A stretch of DNA of 64,000 nucleotides. It comes from Isoperla grammatica. Taxonomy: Eukaryota > Arthropoda > Insecta > Plecoptera > Perlodidae. The notes under the pieces are model-generated. The model searched no databases and had not been told where the DNA came from. It saw nothing but the letters and a program-made list of their open reading frames with translations. How positions within the stretch are numbered: the stretch's first letter is position 1; each line of letters opens with the position of its first letter. Positions 34,079 to 45,059 of the stretch are shown piece by piece. Made by a program: the position numbers and the translations under genes. The stretch lies in contig OX246748.1 in NCBI GenBank assembly GCA_945910005.1, positions 15,851,368 through 15,915,367 of the forward strand. The letters are read 5' to 3'.

Positions 34079-34597
34079 CTGAATTACCGGCGCTGTTGTC
34101 ATATCGTACAACCTTAAGACCTTTTAAGACCTGAATTACCGGCGCTGTTGTCATACATTCAACCTTCACATCTTTCAAGACGTAAATTACCGGCGCTGTT
34201 GTCATATCATGCAACCTTCAGATCTTTCAAGACCTGAATTACCGGCGCTGTTGTCATATCATACAAACTTCACATCTTTCAAGACCTGAATTACCGACGC
34301 TGTTGTCATATCATAAAACCCTCAGATCTTTTAGGACCTGAATTACCGGCGCTGTTGTCATATCATGAAACCCTCAGATCTTTTAGGACCTGAATTACCG
34401 GCGCTGTTGTCATATCATAAAACCCTCAGATCTTTTAGGACCTGAATTACCGGCGCTGTTGTCATATCATGAAACCCTCAGATCTTTTAGGACCTGAATT
34501 ACCGGCGCTGTTGTCATATCATGAAACCCTCAGATCTTTTATGATCTGAATTACCGGCGCTGTTGTCATATCATATAACCTTGATTGCTTTCAATAT
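34079..34597. repeat. 52-bp minisatellite, about 10 copies
   Basis: Units read CTGAATTACCGGCGCTGTTG, then TCATATCAT(A/G)AAACC and CTCAGATCTTTTAGGAC. The first three copies are the most diverged and the middle five nearly identical. It shares its unit length, but not its sequence, with the array at 11601-12236. Confidence 0.95.
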
Positions 34598-34683
34598 TAT
34601 CATTAATTGTGTATTAACAACTTTAAGAATATTTGGATATGTATTTTCCCAAACTGTCTATAAGAAATTATTAATATGTGATA

Positions 34684-34850
34684 ATCAATTCAATTTCCAA
34701 AGTCACCGTTTATATATACACAATTATCATACAAATAGATAAAAGTCAAGTTTCAAAGTAAAAAATCCATTGCCCGAACCGGGATTTGAATCCTACACCT
34801 TCAGCATTGGAAGCAGAAATTAACCCACTACCAACAAGCAAAGTATGAGG
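34684..34850 (-). mobile_element. tRNA-derived SINE, family A, minus strand
   Basis: On the minus strand it reads GGTAGTGGGTTAATTTCTGC, CTTCCAATGCTGAAGGTG, box B GGATTCAAATCCCGG, then TTTTTTACTTTGAAACTTGA and ACTTTTATCTATTTGTATGA. All align with 17589-17818. The 3' third is missing or decayed. Confidence 0.75.
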
Positions 34851-35029
34851 TTTGTATGAGTGTCTGGAAGTTGCCTATTCTCGTTGTGGTTATCAGGATC
34901 AACTCGCAGAGGTCTTGTTGTAGTTTGTTCATATCGATAACATTATTATGTGTATAATTGTCACGATATAGATTCCCAGATGACCTGCGCCATATTTCAC
35001 GGCACGCAGCAAACAACGGCATTTAGTTT

Positions 35030-35240
35030 ATCTCCACTGACCTCTGATCGCCCGCTGAATAAATAACCGCACCCATTAATGCCTCCATGTAGAACGCAAG
35101 CCCGTTTATATTTTAATCGATTTTCATTGTCGGGACAATACAAAATTAATTTATTTACCGCTGAGATGAATTGACGTGCTGGATGTTTATATTGGTTCTA
35201 TATCAAGACTGACAAGTGAATACGCGTGGTTAGGATGGTT
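35030..35240. other. possible conserved non-coding stretch
   Basis: No ORF, no repeat relatives in the window, balanced composition and clusters of TAAT/ATTA cores (CCCATTAATGCC, TTTTAATCGATTTTC). The suggestion rests only on appearance. Confidence 0.2.
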
Positions 35241-35636
35241 TCGAATGTCTGACAATATGATTTATAATTAGTGTGATGAGAGCCTGATTCAGGTCTGCTT
35301 GTAGGACTGCAGCTGGAAAGGTACCATCTTTTAGATAGACTGAAGGATGTAAACTCGATATGTAATTTTGTTTTAATAAAACATAGTATGTGACGTGTAC
35401 ATCAATCAAACAGTGAAACCATACAAACTTAAACCATTTCTATGGAACCTGAGTTTTGTTTCTTTGGATTCTGATTTAAACAATAATACATATTTCAAAC
35501 AATAACAATTAACATATAAAATAAATTAATAAAGTAAATTATATTTTTCGATTTCCCCTGATGCACTGGGGTTTTGACAAATTTCTTGCCATCTATTTAA
35601 TTATTTCTGGTTAGTTAATGATCAATCAACTATAAC

Positions 35637-35834
35637 GGACCTTTTTCAAAATTGGACTAGGACCCTCAGATAGAATTAATCACGGTCCTCTAAAACTTCA
35701 AAGACAACAATGCACAACAATGAAAAATGCACTTTGTCATAACATTTGAACACTTGTTTTTATTGTTGTGGTTGAAGATTTAGAGGACCATGATTAACTA
35801 TATCTAAGGGTCCTAGATCAATATTGTAATGGTC
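35637..35834. mobile_element. 198-bp foldback MITE, GGACC ends
   Basis: The left arm (GGACCTTTTTCAAAATTGGA, CTAGGACCCTCAGATAGAAT, CGGTCCTCTAAAACTTCAA) is complementary to the right arm (TTGAAGATTTAGAGGACCAT, ATCTAAGGGTCCTAGATCAA, TATTGTAATGGTC). 8445-8607 is a shorter relative. Confidence 0.75.
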
Positions 35835-36111
35835 TATTGAATCGTCAGTTTAGTTCTTTCATAAACTTACAGGGTTCATTTGTGTCTGTAAGCGTTAAAA
35901 TGTATTTTGTTGACAATATTGGATTTAATGCATAATATTACTTTTGGCGACTTTGTTTGTAGAGTAGTTGAATAAATGATTGACCCGTGGATAATGAAAC
36001 GCATGTTACCAATGTGGCTAACTTATTTGCGCTCTAACTAAAAACGCTGCGCTCAAAACTAAAACTGAAAATAAATTTATTGAATGAATTTGAACTAAAT
36101 TGTTTAGCCCA

Positions 36112-36275
36112 CATAAAAATTTTGATTGAAAACAGTTGAAATAAAAATTCGAGACATTATAGCCAACACCTCGAATAAGCTCAGGTCAGGACACGTAAAA
36201 AGTATGATTAAAAACAGTTGATATTAAAATTTGAGACATTACAGCCAACAACTCGAATAAGCTCAGCTCAGGAAG
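36112..36275. repeat. two-copy 82-bp tandem repeat
   Basis: GAGACATTATAGCCAACACC then TCGAATAAGCTCAGGTCAGG recurs as GAGACATTACAGCCAACAAC then TCGAATAAGCTCAGCTCAGG. About 10 percent diverged. Confidence 0.85.
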
Positions 36276-37039
36276 AAGCGAGTTCTGTGCATTGGACTCG
36301 GGTGTTTTGTTTGATTGTGTACATAACTTCACATAACTTCACTTCACTACATCTTGTAACTTTTTCATGAAGAACGCGGACAAGCTGAGCTGACAGATTT
36401 ATCGGAATACTTCATCCAGTTTCTTTTCTTTACAGTCTCGGTATTCAATGTTTTAAATAACATTCCTGTGTGCCTCAATTTTCCGGTTTACTTCACGATC
36501 GACAGTTTACATTAAAACCGATATTTTCTCCAAGACGTGTCCTGAATTGATCCCGACGCTTGGACTAACGTCCTGGAGGAATTTTCTGCACCAACCTAGT
36601 ATAGTGGTTGTTAGCCCAGACGATATCTCCTAACTACTCTTGCTATTTGGTTGTCTTTTAAGAACATACAAAATTTATCGAATTGTTCTAGAACAAATGT
36701 GATTTTGTTAAAAATATAATGTAAAAAAAGCTGCAAACTAATGGTGTTTACTTTGGGAATGCAGAATGCTTATATGACTAGCTAATGCAAACAGTGTATT
36801 TAAGGCGTTTTCATGCTTCACAATTATATACCAAACACAATTATCAGTTGTCAAAATGTAAAGAGTATTGACAATTTTCTTCTAACGTGATACAGTCTAG
36901 TTGTAATAGTATTAAAGTGCTTTGCGACTCTGTCGATGTCAAAGCACTTCCTAAGCTACAGATCTAAACAGTTGCCACTTCTTCGCTGGCTAGTGACAAA
37001 TATCGTTTGTTCCGGCCATGATCAAGGTTTTAATGCAGA

Positions 37040-37200
37040 GAGGAGAGACGCGTGACTCAAATTTGAGAGGTCGCCGGATCGATTCCGACCACCGGCAATC
37101 CTACCTGAAGGTTCTGACAAGCTTTTCCTCCGCCGTAAAAGCGAATGCTGGGATTAGTCCTACTAACAGCCGTCGGGAATTTCTTCCCATTTATACAAAC
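37040..37200 (+). mobile_element. tRNA-derived SINE, family B, diverged
   Basis: Box B GGATCGATTCC is followed by CACCGGCAATCCTACCTGAA, matching 20509-20655. Box A is weak. The overlapping 163-codon ORF (37018-37509) reads through this SINE and a poly(C) run and is not a gene. Confidence 0.55.
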
Positions 37201-37724
37201 AACTTAACATACCCACTTAGTCACCTGAATAGGGGTACATCAGATAAAGCACCCTATAACAGGCATTCCTACGAGAAAAATATTATTATTATCCACTACA
37301 GCTGGAACTCGCAGAAACGATACATGGAATACTCATGCACTTTTGAGCTGATTAATTCTCCCCCCCCCCCCCCCCCCCTTACTCGAAAACTGTTTAATGC
37401 AGCACTCTTTATAAGAGGCAGAATGACTGCCAAGCCCCAATTACCCCCTCCTTCTCCCCCTCCACTCCCGTCCTACCGCAATTTCGTCCCACGTCTGCTA
37501 CAATATTAGCATTACAACGTGCTCCTCTCAGAACATATCACACACACAAGGGTAAATATACCCTTGTAGCTACATTATAAACAGAAGCAAAAAGGAGCTT
37601 ATTGCACTCAACCATAATTATCTTTGCCTGTTCAAGCCACAACAGGTAAAAGCAACAAGACCGGAGTCTTTGTTGAATCACTAAGTTTATATAGAACGAA
37701 CAACACTATTCTCTGGTAACGTGT

Positions 37725-38470
37725 CTAGTCTCACACAAAACAACAGCTACGGAATGTGCACTAACATAGACGTTACAAAATTCAATAACAACTGACTTTA
37801 ACGGTGTTAAATTTGACCTTTCTGGTGAAAAATTATAATACCAGAACAATTAAATATTACACTTTCTTTTTTTGGCTAGTCTCACACAAAATGACAGCTA
37901 CGGAATGTGCTCACTAATATATGTTACAAAATTTAATAAAAACTGACTTCATCGGTGTTAATTTTGATTTTTCTGATAAAAAATTATAATAGAACAATTA
38001 AATATTACACTTTCTTTTTTGTCTTGTCTCACAAAAACAACAGCTACGGAATGCGCACGAACATAGACGTTACAACATTTAATAAGTACTGACTTCATCG
38101 GTGTTAATTTTGATCTGTCTGGTAAAAAATTATAATACCAAAATAATTAAATATTACACGTTCGTTTTTGGTCTAGTCACACAAACCAAACAACAGCTAA
38201 GGAATGTGCCCTTACATAGACATTACAAAATTCAATAACAACTGACTTCATCAGTGTTAATTTTGGTCTTTCTGGTAAAAAATTGCAATACCACAACAAT
38301 TAAATATTACACTTTCTTTTCTTTTTGTCTCACACAATACAAACAACAGCTAAGAAATGCGCTCTAACATAGATGTAACAAAATTCAATAACAACTGACT
38401 TCATGGGTGTTAATTTTGATATTTCTGGTATAAAAATTACAAAAACACCAAAATTAAATATTTCTTTTTT
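37725..38470. repeat. five-unit array, 147-151 bp per unit
   Basis: Units start near CTAGTCTCACACAAAACAAC at 37725, 37876, 38023, 38173 and about 38323. Each contains AACAGCTACGGAATGTGC, TTACAAAATTCAATAA and TTAAATATTACACTTTCTTT. Copies differ by about 10-15 percent. The unit length is close to one nucleosome and typical of satellite monomers. Confidence 0.9.
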
Positions 38471-38579
38471 ATCATGGCAAAATAGCAAATGTATCTCAAT
38501 TTTGATTTTGTGATATTCCGGTTTAGAACCATAATTATTTTAAAGGATGTTTTGCATACATTAAATGAGTGATCATCCC

Positions 38580-39012
38580 GTATTTGTATTGTATTCTTTA
38601 TTTAGCTCGGTTGGAGCTAGTAGGACTCTTTGCATTACACAGTAGTCTATACATTATACAATACGCGTATACTCGTACATAACACGTTACAAACTCGTAT
38701 AGTAGTTTACATACTAGACATATATTAAGCAATACATCATATAATATTATTAGTTATACATATAAAAATAAAAATACAATTTAGGTTACCCTATGCCTAC
38801 AGACTTTCATTACATATTTATCACAACTAAGGCATTATTCATACTCCCAGTGGGAATTCTCTTTTAACAAATTCCACTACATGCCTTCTAAACTTACCAC
38901 CTGTCATTTGCCCTATACTGCCCATTCTGTTATACAATTTAATACCATTGATGATGATAATACCGTGGTGAGGTTTTCTCGTATACGAGACTACCAGCAT
39001 AGTCTTCGCGCC
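38580..39012 (-). mobile_element. 5'-truncated LINE, 3' end only
   Basis: Minus strand: the end of an ORF2-like frame, then about 260 bp of 3' UTR ending CCGAGCTAAATAAAGAATAC followed by an A-rich tail. Truncation at the 5' side (near 39012) and the intact 3' end are typical of target-primed reverse transcription. Confidence 0.65.
38839..39006 (-). pseudogene. C-terminal fragment of non-LTR retrotransposon ORF2
   Basis: An open frame of 55 codons ends at TGA. It includes SYTRKPHHG, then NGIKLYNRMGSIGQMTGGKF, then VVEFVKREFPLGV at the terminus. Jockey- and CR1-like reverse transcriptases end with a YxTRxK...NGIxLYNxL...F+xxLxxFL pattern after the RT domain, and this fits. The RT and endonuclease domains are missing because the copy is 5'-truncated, so it is non-functional. 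Family assignment within non-LTR elements is an inference. Confidence 0.65.
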
Positions 39013-39700
39013 GGAGCGTGCAGGCTGTGTTAGGGGTGAAAGGGAGGGGGTGGGGGGAGGGGGGGTTACATTACCATGCGGGGGATGCGACCGAACGGCG
39101 GGGTGGTGTTACAATGATGTCAACCGAAGGCGGTGTAGCCTATACAATTTAAAACAATGGTCTTGTTGTAAAGACGATAGAAGCAGATAGTGGGACGACT
39201 CAGTGTTTGGCCCGAGTCAACGCAGGCAGTTTCTTAATGGGCGATTGGCTTGGCCGTTAGAACAACTCACTGTGTTTTGTACTGCTCGATCCATGCTCGA
39301 TCCGGCCTCAAGTATTTGTTTGCAATGTGGACTGCAAATAATTGTGTTTTCGCGGCAACACAAATAACCATCTCAAGTATTATAATTGTATTTTGGTCTA
39401 GTCAAGTGTTTTTTTATAATTTTTATGAGAGTTTCAAAAGGGATTATGTTCTACTTTACTTATATCTTTTATTAAAAATGATGTTAATAATTGTTAATTG
39501 GCAGAACCGCTTTCATTTGAATTTTGTTCTAAATCAATAATCAAAACAATCAACCATGTTTACCCTATGATCCATTAATTCTTCTTATTTCATACGTCTG
39601 TGTGCTGTTCGGTAAGGTGGAAGAAGAATTTTTGTAATTGAACCTCGCCATTTTTGTTTTGTACTTTTGTATGTTGCTAACAACAAAATAAAGATATATT

Positions 39701-40456
39701 TAAGCGAGCGAAGCGAGCGTTTCCACTTGACTCTTATGGCACTTCGTTCTGTTTTTTTGTTTGTTTGTTTGTTTTTTTTTTTTTTTTTTTTTTTTTTATG
39801 TCCGTCGATAGCGGTCGAACAGAAAGTCCGATCAACTTGAAATTTGGACCATCCACAAGCCTCGATGTGGATTGAAGGTGTATAGTTTTGAGGCAAAATC
39901 GTTCGAAAAGTTACAAAGTTACACCATAGTTACTGCAAAATATTTTTCTGAAACAAAATGGCGGCAAAATGTGAGATAGCCAGATTTTTCTACAGATTTT
40001 TCCGGTCACGAATATGTTAATGTAATGGCGATGTGATAAGTATTGGCAAAGTTACACGAAAGTTACTCGAAAATATTTGTCTAAAACGCTTCAACGGCAA
40101 AATGTGAGGTGGCTATCTTATAGTAAATTTTTGTCCGGTCACGAATATACTAATGTAAACGCGATCCAATACGTATTAGAGGCAGAAATTACATTTCTAT
40201 TGCTGTCAATAAGTGTTAGTAACGGTGGCGGACCGCGGCGAAAACATGACAGCGAAAATTCTTAGCAACGCACATTGCACTGCATACAACAATATCGGAA
40301 AACATAATAGCCATGGAAATAAGAACAATTTTTGCAATGCGCATTCTTGAATTGTTGTTAATTGTTGTTCGTATTAGCATTGAAAACTTTTCGCCAGAAA
40401 GTTCGTAGATATTGACGCGCTCGCTTATCAACGCGTCAAACAGAGCGTTTTCCTAG
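39701..40456 (+). mobile_element. Helentron-like non-autonomous element (HINE/DINE type)
   Basis: The left end starts TAAGCGAGCGAAGCGAGCG, then a T-rich microsatellite-like tract (39753-39797), then TCGATAGCGGTCGAACAGAA and a body. Near the right end, CGCGCTCGCTTA is the inverted copy of the left TAAGCGAGCG. It is followed by a small hairpin (AACGC/GCGTT) and the terminus TTTTCCTAG before T. Subterminal inverted repeats, an internal simple repeat, a 3' stem-loop and a CTAG end with no target duplication are the layout of Helentron-associated elements such as DINE-1. There is no Rep/helicase ORF. Confidence 0.7.
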
Positions 40457-40554
40457 TGTATTATATTGTATAGTATTGTGAATATCTCAAGAGTATACAA
40501 AATGAGCAAGAGGTGGAATTGCAACACATAAGCCGGTTTCAAATGTTTAATAAT

Positions 40555-41071
40555 TAAGCGAGCGAAGCGAGCGTCTCTACGAGACTCTTATGGCACTTCG
40601 TTCTGTTTTTTTGTTTTTTTTGTGTGTACTAGACTCTTATGGCACTTCATTCTGTTTGTTTTTTGTTTTGTTTTTATGTCTGTCGATAGCGGTCGAACGG
40701 AAAGTCCGATCAACTTGAAATTTGGACCATCCACAAGCCTCGATGTGGATTGAAGGTGTATAGTTTTGAGGCAAAATCGTTCGAAACGTTACAAAGTTAC
40801 ACTCAATAACTGTTAGTAACGGTGGCGGACCGCCGCGAAAACACTAGACAGAATGACAACGAAAATTCTTAGCAACGCAAATTGCACTTGCACTGCATTC
40901 AACAATATCGGGAAGTATAATAGCTATGGAAATTAGAAAAAAAAAATTGAAATGCACATTCTTGAATCGTTGTTAATTGTTGTTTTTATTAGCTTTGAGA
41001 TCTTTTCGCCAGAACGTTCGTAGATATGGACGCGCTCGCTTATTAACGCGTCAAACAGAGCGTTTTCCTAG
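40555..41071 (+). mobile_element. second Helentron-like element, same orientation
   Basis: It has the same ends as 39701-40456 (TAAGCGAGCGAAGCGAGCG at the left; CGCGCTCGCTTA, hairpin and CGTTTTCCTAG at the right), but about 240 bp of the body is missing after GTTACAAAGTTACAC. The start also has a short internal duplication of ACTCTTATGGCACTTC. Only 98 bp separates the two copies. Confidence 0.75.
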
Positions 41072-41079
41072 TAGACATA

Positions 41080-42360
41080 AAACAATCAAACTCTCACACT
41101 GTAATTCCTAGATCCAACAAAAGGGGCATCAAACTATCACATCCACTATTTAACTAAACGGTTAAGCCCATCAGCTGGCCCGTATACCGAGCTATTGTTT
41201 TGAATACATTGGACGAGTGAAATCGATTATACAGACTCATTGCAAGTCTTGAAGCGCACAACAAAAAGTGCGAATCTGTCCCGTAAGTGTCGCTCAGTAA
41301 TCAATCACGGCCCCGGCTGGAATGTGGGGGGAGGGGGGTCGTCTTAGCCGGCGCCCGTCACGTGACATTCCTCGCCGGGAGAGATTAATCCCCCCCCCCC
41401 CGTGTGTCAACGTGTAACAAACTTTGGAATAACTCTCTGCACGGGGCTACCCGAACCGAGACCCAGGTTCGTCAACAATGAAGTATTTTACTTAGGTTGG
41501 CACTTCTGGAGTTTTCTAAAGAGTTAGTTTTAGCCGGCGGCTATGCTTGCGAAGGAACCGCCCCCCCCCCTTCAACTCTTGTGCTTATAGGAGCGAAAGC
41601 TCTTCAAGGTTGCTCTCGAGTAGAGTCGATTGTTTGTAAGCGAACCATTGGCCGTGGATATATTGTTTTACATTGTTGCATAAACTCAAGCTTGGATAGT
41701 TGAGGTGATTAGTTTGGAATTTTGCCTTTGATCATGATATTTTATTCATTATGTTGGGTAATTTATTTCTCTTAACTAGATTTTAGCTAATACAAATCAA
41801 TGAACACTCGTTCTAAAATTTATCTTTTATTTATATTACTGTATTTCAAATATGTTTTTGTTTTTAAATAAATTGTGTTTTTCTTATTTTTTCTATTTTT
41901 TTTTTTTTTACGCAAATATCTAAATAAAATTAATAAGTAATATTTAGAAATGAAAACATTATTGATTCTATGACTGAAGCAAAACTGATTCAATGTTTTG
42001 ATACACATTTGATGTAGTATTTTAAATTGACAGCAAATTGTTATTGAAAATTTTAAATATTTATGTGAGTCCACAAACTTATCTCTATAACGTTATCACT
42101 TTTTAGTCCACCACTGCATTCTTAACTTCGTGTCAGAAGTTTACAAACTTGAAAATTGAATTCAATGTTGTCCCACTTTGAGTACAAAAGTTATCTTTTT
42201 CCACTGTGCGAAGTTCAAATTGTATTTGAATGGGATATTTCTCAAAATATGTAAATATCTCTGACTTGTAACTGCGATATGTTGCCTGAAGCTTTTATTG
42301 TTATACCTTACAACATTTTCTGGGTGTGGTGCTGCAACGTACCGCTACTTTTTTACTGTT
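41080..42360. other. no recognisable gene
   Basis: GC-rich with two poly(C) runs at 41310-41600, then AT-rich. No supported ORF or element. Confidence 0.5.
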
Positions 42361-42690
42361 ACTTCGTTCAATCATAGCACTACAGTTGTTATAAAAAAAA
42401 CTGTGTAGGTCTTCATATGGAAAAATGTTATCTGATGAGATTTGTCTAGTTTGTATTTTGTTCTACAATTTCTTGTCAATTTGTAGTATTCCCTGGCATT
42501 ATGTGGCATAATGTATATAGTTATATTTATTGTCATGCTATAAAAATCAGTTACATGACTGAATAGGGTAGACATTGACTTAAGAAGCAAAAATAATATA
42601 TCATTTAACAATTTTGTAACTTTTGTATGATATAGAACTAAGCACTTCCATGGATTCAGTGCGGTCTGTTGTGCAAACGTCTCAATTACA

Positions 42691-42758
42691 CATTCAGACA
42701 TAAAGTGCAACACAATCAGACACATATTCAGACTTAAAGTGCACCACAACCAGACATG
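42691..42758. repeat. two-copy ~34-bp repeat
   Basis: ATTCAGACATAAAGTGCAAC and ATTCAGACTTAAAGTGCACC followed by ACAA-CAGACA. It lies inside a 155-codon minus-strand ORF (42372-42839) that I do not accept as a gene. Confidence 0.75.
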
Positions 42759-42969
42759 ACATGCTTGGAGTTGATAACAGGCAGATAAAACAGTTTCATG
42801 AAACATAACTCTGCCATCAAAACAGCTTATTCGTTCCATTTGAAGAGTTACGAGCCAAATAACATGAAAGGTGAATGTTGTGGTCCCATCTGAGTTATAC
42901 CTTTGAGATTTATCCTGAGACCGTGAGACGCTTGTTACATGTATAATAATAATAATGTGTTTTTTTATA

Positions 42970-43201
42970 TATTTATATGTTAATAAAATTAAAATAGTTG
43001 CGGGCTAGTCCACCACGTCTTACCTCCATATCATGCCGACGTTTCAGGAAGCTTGTAGTCCCTATCCTCAGGGCGTCGAACTCCAACTGATGACTGACGC
43101 CCTGAGGATAGGGGCCACAAGGTTCCTGAAAAATCTGCATAATATGGAGGTATAACGTGGTGGACTAACCCGCAACTATTTTAATTTTATTAATATAAAT
43201 C
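42970..43201. mobile_element. 230-bp near-perfect palindrome (foldback MITE)
   Basis: Arms of more than 100 bp: TTAATAAAATTAAAATAGTT, GCGGGCTAGTCCACCACGTC, CCTCCATATCATGC, then CCTATCCTCAGGGCGTC, with the complement in reverse on the right. The loop is only about 18 bp (GAACTCCAACTGATGACT). The transcript would form one long hairpin. Confidence 0.85.
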
Positions 43202-43209
43202 CTGGCAAC

Positions 43210-43378
43210 GAAAGTATGTGTTTTAAAATATATATAGATATATTTAAATATTTATTCAAGTTACACTCATGTTGTTTTGTGAAATCCATAAATTAAAAAA
43301 CCAACTCCGACTGGGAATCGAACCCAGGTCCCCTACTTGCCGGGTGGGCGCCATGACCCCTAGACCACCGGAATTAAG
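43210..43378 (-). mobile_element. tRNA-like SINE head with A-rich body
   Basis: On the minus strand 43378-43310 reads as a tRNA: TCCGGTGGTCTAGGGGTCAT (box A region), an anticodon arm with loop CCGGCAA (GGC if numbered normally) and one mismatch, and a perfect T arm CTGGGTTCGATTCCCAG. The acceptor arms pair with several G-T pairs. The following ~100 bp are AT-rich and end in ATATAT. A SINE is more likely than a working tRNA gene. Confidence 0.55.
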
Positions 43379-43444
43379 ATATTAAGGGGGTATTAAGATA
43401 GTATGTGGCGGTGGACCAACACTGTAACGCTTACTTTCTTTATA

Positions 43445-43540
43445 TAGAAAGTTGATATTTTGATTTTCTTTTGGGACAATTTAAAACAATTTTAACACAT
43501 CGAAATTGGGTATTCCCCAAGGTAGGAACGAGCGGACGAA
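43445..43540. repeat. dispersed repeat shared with 51905 and 32700
   Basis: ATTTTGATTTTCTTTTGGGA, CAATTTAAAACAATTTTAA and GGGTATTCCCCAAGGTAGG match 51905-51995 closely and the family C SINE body (32700-32800) more loosely. Confidence 0.6.
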
Positions 43541-43554
43541 AGCCGACAATATAT

Positions 43555-43677
43555 AGTACATGAAGGTTCCTTACCTTCGTGTGCCTCATGCACTAACTAG
43601 GAACCAATTTACTGTATATTTTAAGTGTATTGTATAACCTTTTTGACAATAAAACTTTCAACTTTCAACTTTCAAAA
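43555..43677 (+). mobile_element. candidate LINE 3' end with (CTTTCAA)n tail
   Basis: TTTTTGACAATAAAACTTTC runs into three ACTTTCA units. AATAAA plus a short tandem heptamer tail is a common ending of CR1/L2/RTE-type LINEs. No coding remnant upstream. Confidence 0.45.
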
Positions 43678-43914
43678 ATATTAAATTGATATCTCTACCA
43701 AATAAAACTGCTCGGGGTTGTTTTCAAGCGGTATTTGTAGTTGTCCCCGTTCACACGTTTTATTTTCATGTCTCTTTGGTTTTATTATTTAACGAGTTCA
43801 ACATTCGGCAGCAGCATCGACGTTTTTTTTTAAAATATTATTATTTGGTTTGCAAATTGGCCGCCGCGCGCTCTGATGATCTCGTGCCTAGCTGCCACTA
43901 ATTACAACGGCTCT

Positions 43915-43946
43915 CTGTGACGTCAGAGATATCTGTGACGTCATTT
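43915..43946. promoter_or_regulatory. tandem palindromic CRE sites
   Basis: CTGTGACGTCA occurs twice, with TGACGTCA at 43918-43925 and 43936-43943, 18 bp apart. They sit in a GC-rich patch just after GGCCGCCGCGCGCTC. TGACGTCA is the full CREB/ATF palindrome. Whether a promoter exists here is inferred; another full site occurs at 28930 and a TGACGTCAC at about 47176. Confidence 0.35.
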
Positions 43947-44014
43947 AGCCGGACAAACAGAGGCAGGGGTGACCACAAGTGCTACAGCGAAACAAAAGCC
44001 AGGGTAACAAAAAC

Positions 44015-44378
44015 GCAAGGTCCACTAGATCGCTTGTAGCGCGCGCGAAGTAAGGTCATCTAACCTATTTCCATAATGTTAAAAAGTCCCATGTTATTTC
44101 AATTGGATAATCATTCAGAAAAACAAATGAATTGATCTGTCAAAACAAATTATGGGCCAAAAAGACAAAATAACAATCGGTAATGAGATTTGGTCTTCAC
44201 ATTCTATATATATATATTTTTTAATACTTTACGCGTAAGTTCACATTATTGGTGAGGATTATTCAAATAAAAATGCGATTTTTGTAGTTGGATCCAAAAT
44301 GGCAATTTTGGATCTCATTCAATGACCTAACTTTGAGCTTCGCAATTACTCCGCTAGGAGTAAATCCAGTAGACATTG
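44015..44378. mobile_element. 364-bp CAAGG hAT-like element with 8-bp duplication
   Basis: The left end CAAGGTCCACTAGATCGC and the right end (complement CAATGTCTACTGGATTTA) are inverted repeats of the 19790-19870 family. ACAAAAAC lies on both sides (44007-44014 and 44379-44386), again with one extra base before the left CAAGG. No ORF of transposase type. Confidence 0.65.
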
Positions 44379-45059
44379 ACAAAAACGGGGCTGAGCGTTT
44401 TTTTTATTTGAAAATGTAACGAGGTCATTTGCGACATTGTTATGTAAGAATCGAATTCAAACAATGTCGCGGGGGAAATTTCAAAGAACGAAAACAGCAA
44501 TTTTACTAGGGAGAAAAGCGATGGGTATTATTTGCAATTCAAATCCTAGCTTGACGACATTATTTTTAACGGATTATTCTATTATTCCTTCCAGCTCTCG
44601 ATCTAAAAAAGGAGACAAATTCAATATGTTACGATGGATTTAAAATGACATAAAAAGATGAATAGCTTACTTATGACACAAATGTTGGAGAACCAATTGT
44701 AAGCAATATTGATTATGATATGTTTTGAACATTTTATTTACATAAGAGTTTTAATTTTAATATCCTTTAATGTCATTTAATATCGTTCCAGCTATCTAAC
44801 TCGGTCAAGAATAAACCCATACCCACAAGTTGTCATTATAGTGGCTGGCTGATATTACCTACTTCACGGCAAAGGGTAGTCTCACTATAAAAGCCGAGTA
44901 GTTTGTTAGAAAACTACACAAAATTCAATTAATGATAAATGCCCGAATTGTAGTTTCGAAAAACTAAAAACTAGATTTAAAAAATAAATATTTTGGTAAT
45001 GTAAAATTGTTTCCAATTAGCTATTTATTACCCCGTAACGTTACAAATATTTGACTTTA

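Noticed and set aside
37018..37509. 163-codon plus-strand ORF
   Set aside because: It runs through a SINE head and a 19-nt C homopolymer and has no recognisable domain.
42372..42839. 155-codon minus-strand ORF, the longest outside simple repeats
   Set aside because: AT-rich, includes a two-copy 34-bp repeat, and shows no domain or protein-like pattern that I recognise.
43305..43378. Functional tRNA gene on the minus strand
   Set aside because: The T arm is perfect, but the anticodon stem has a mismatch, the acceptor relies on several G-T pairs, and an A-rich SINE-like body follows.
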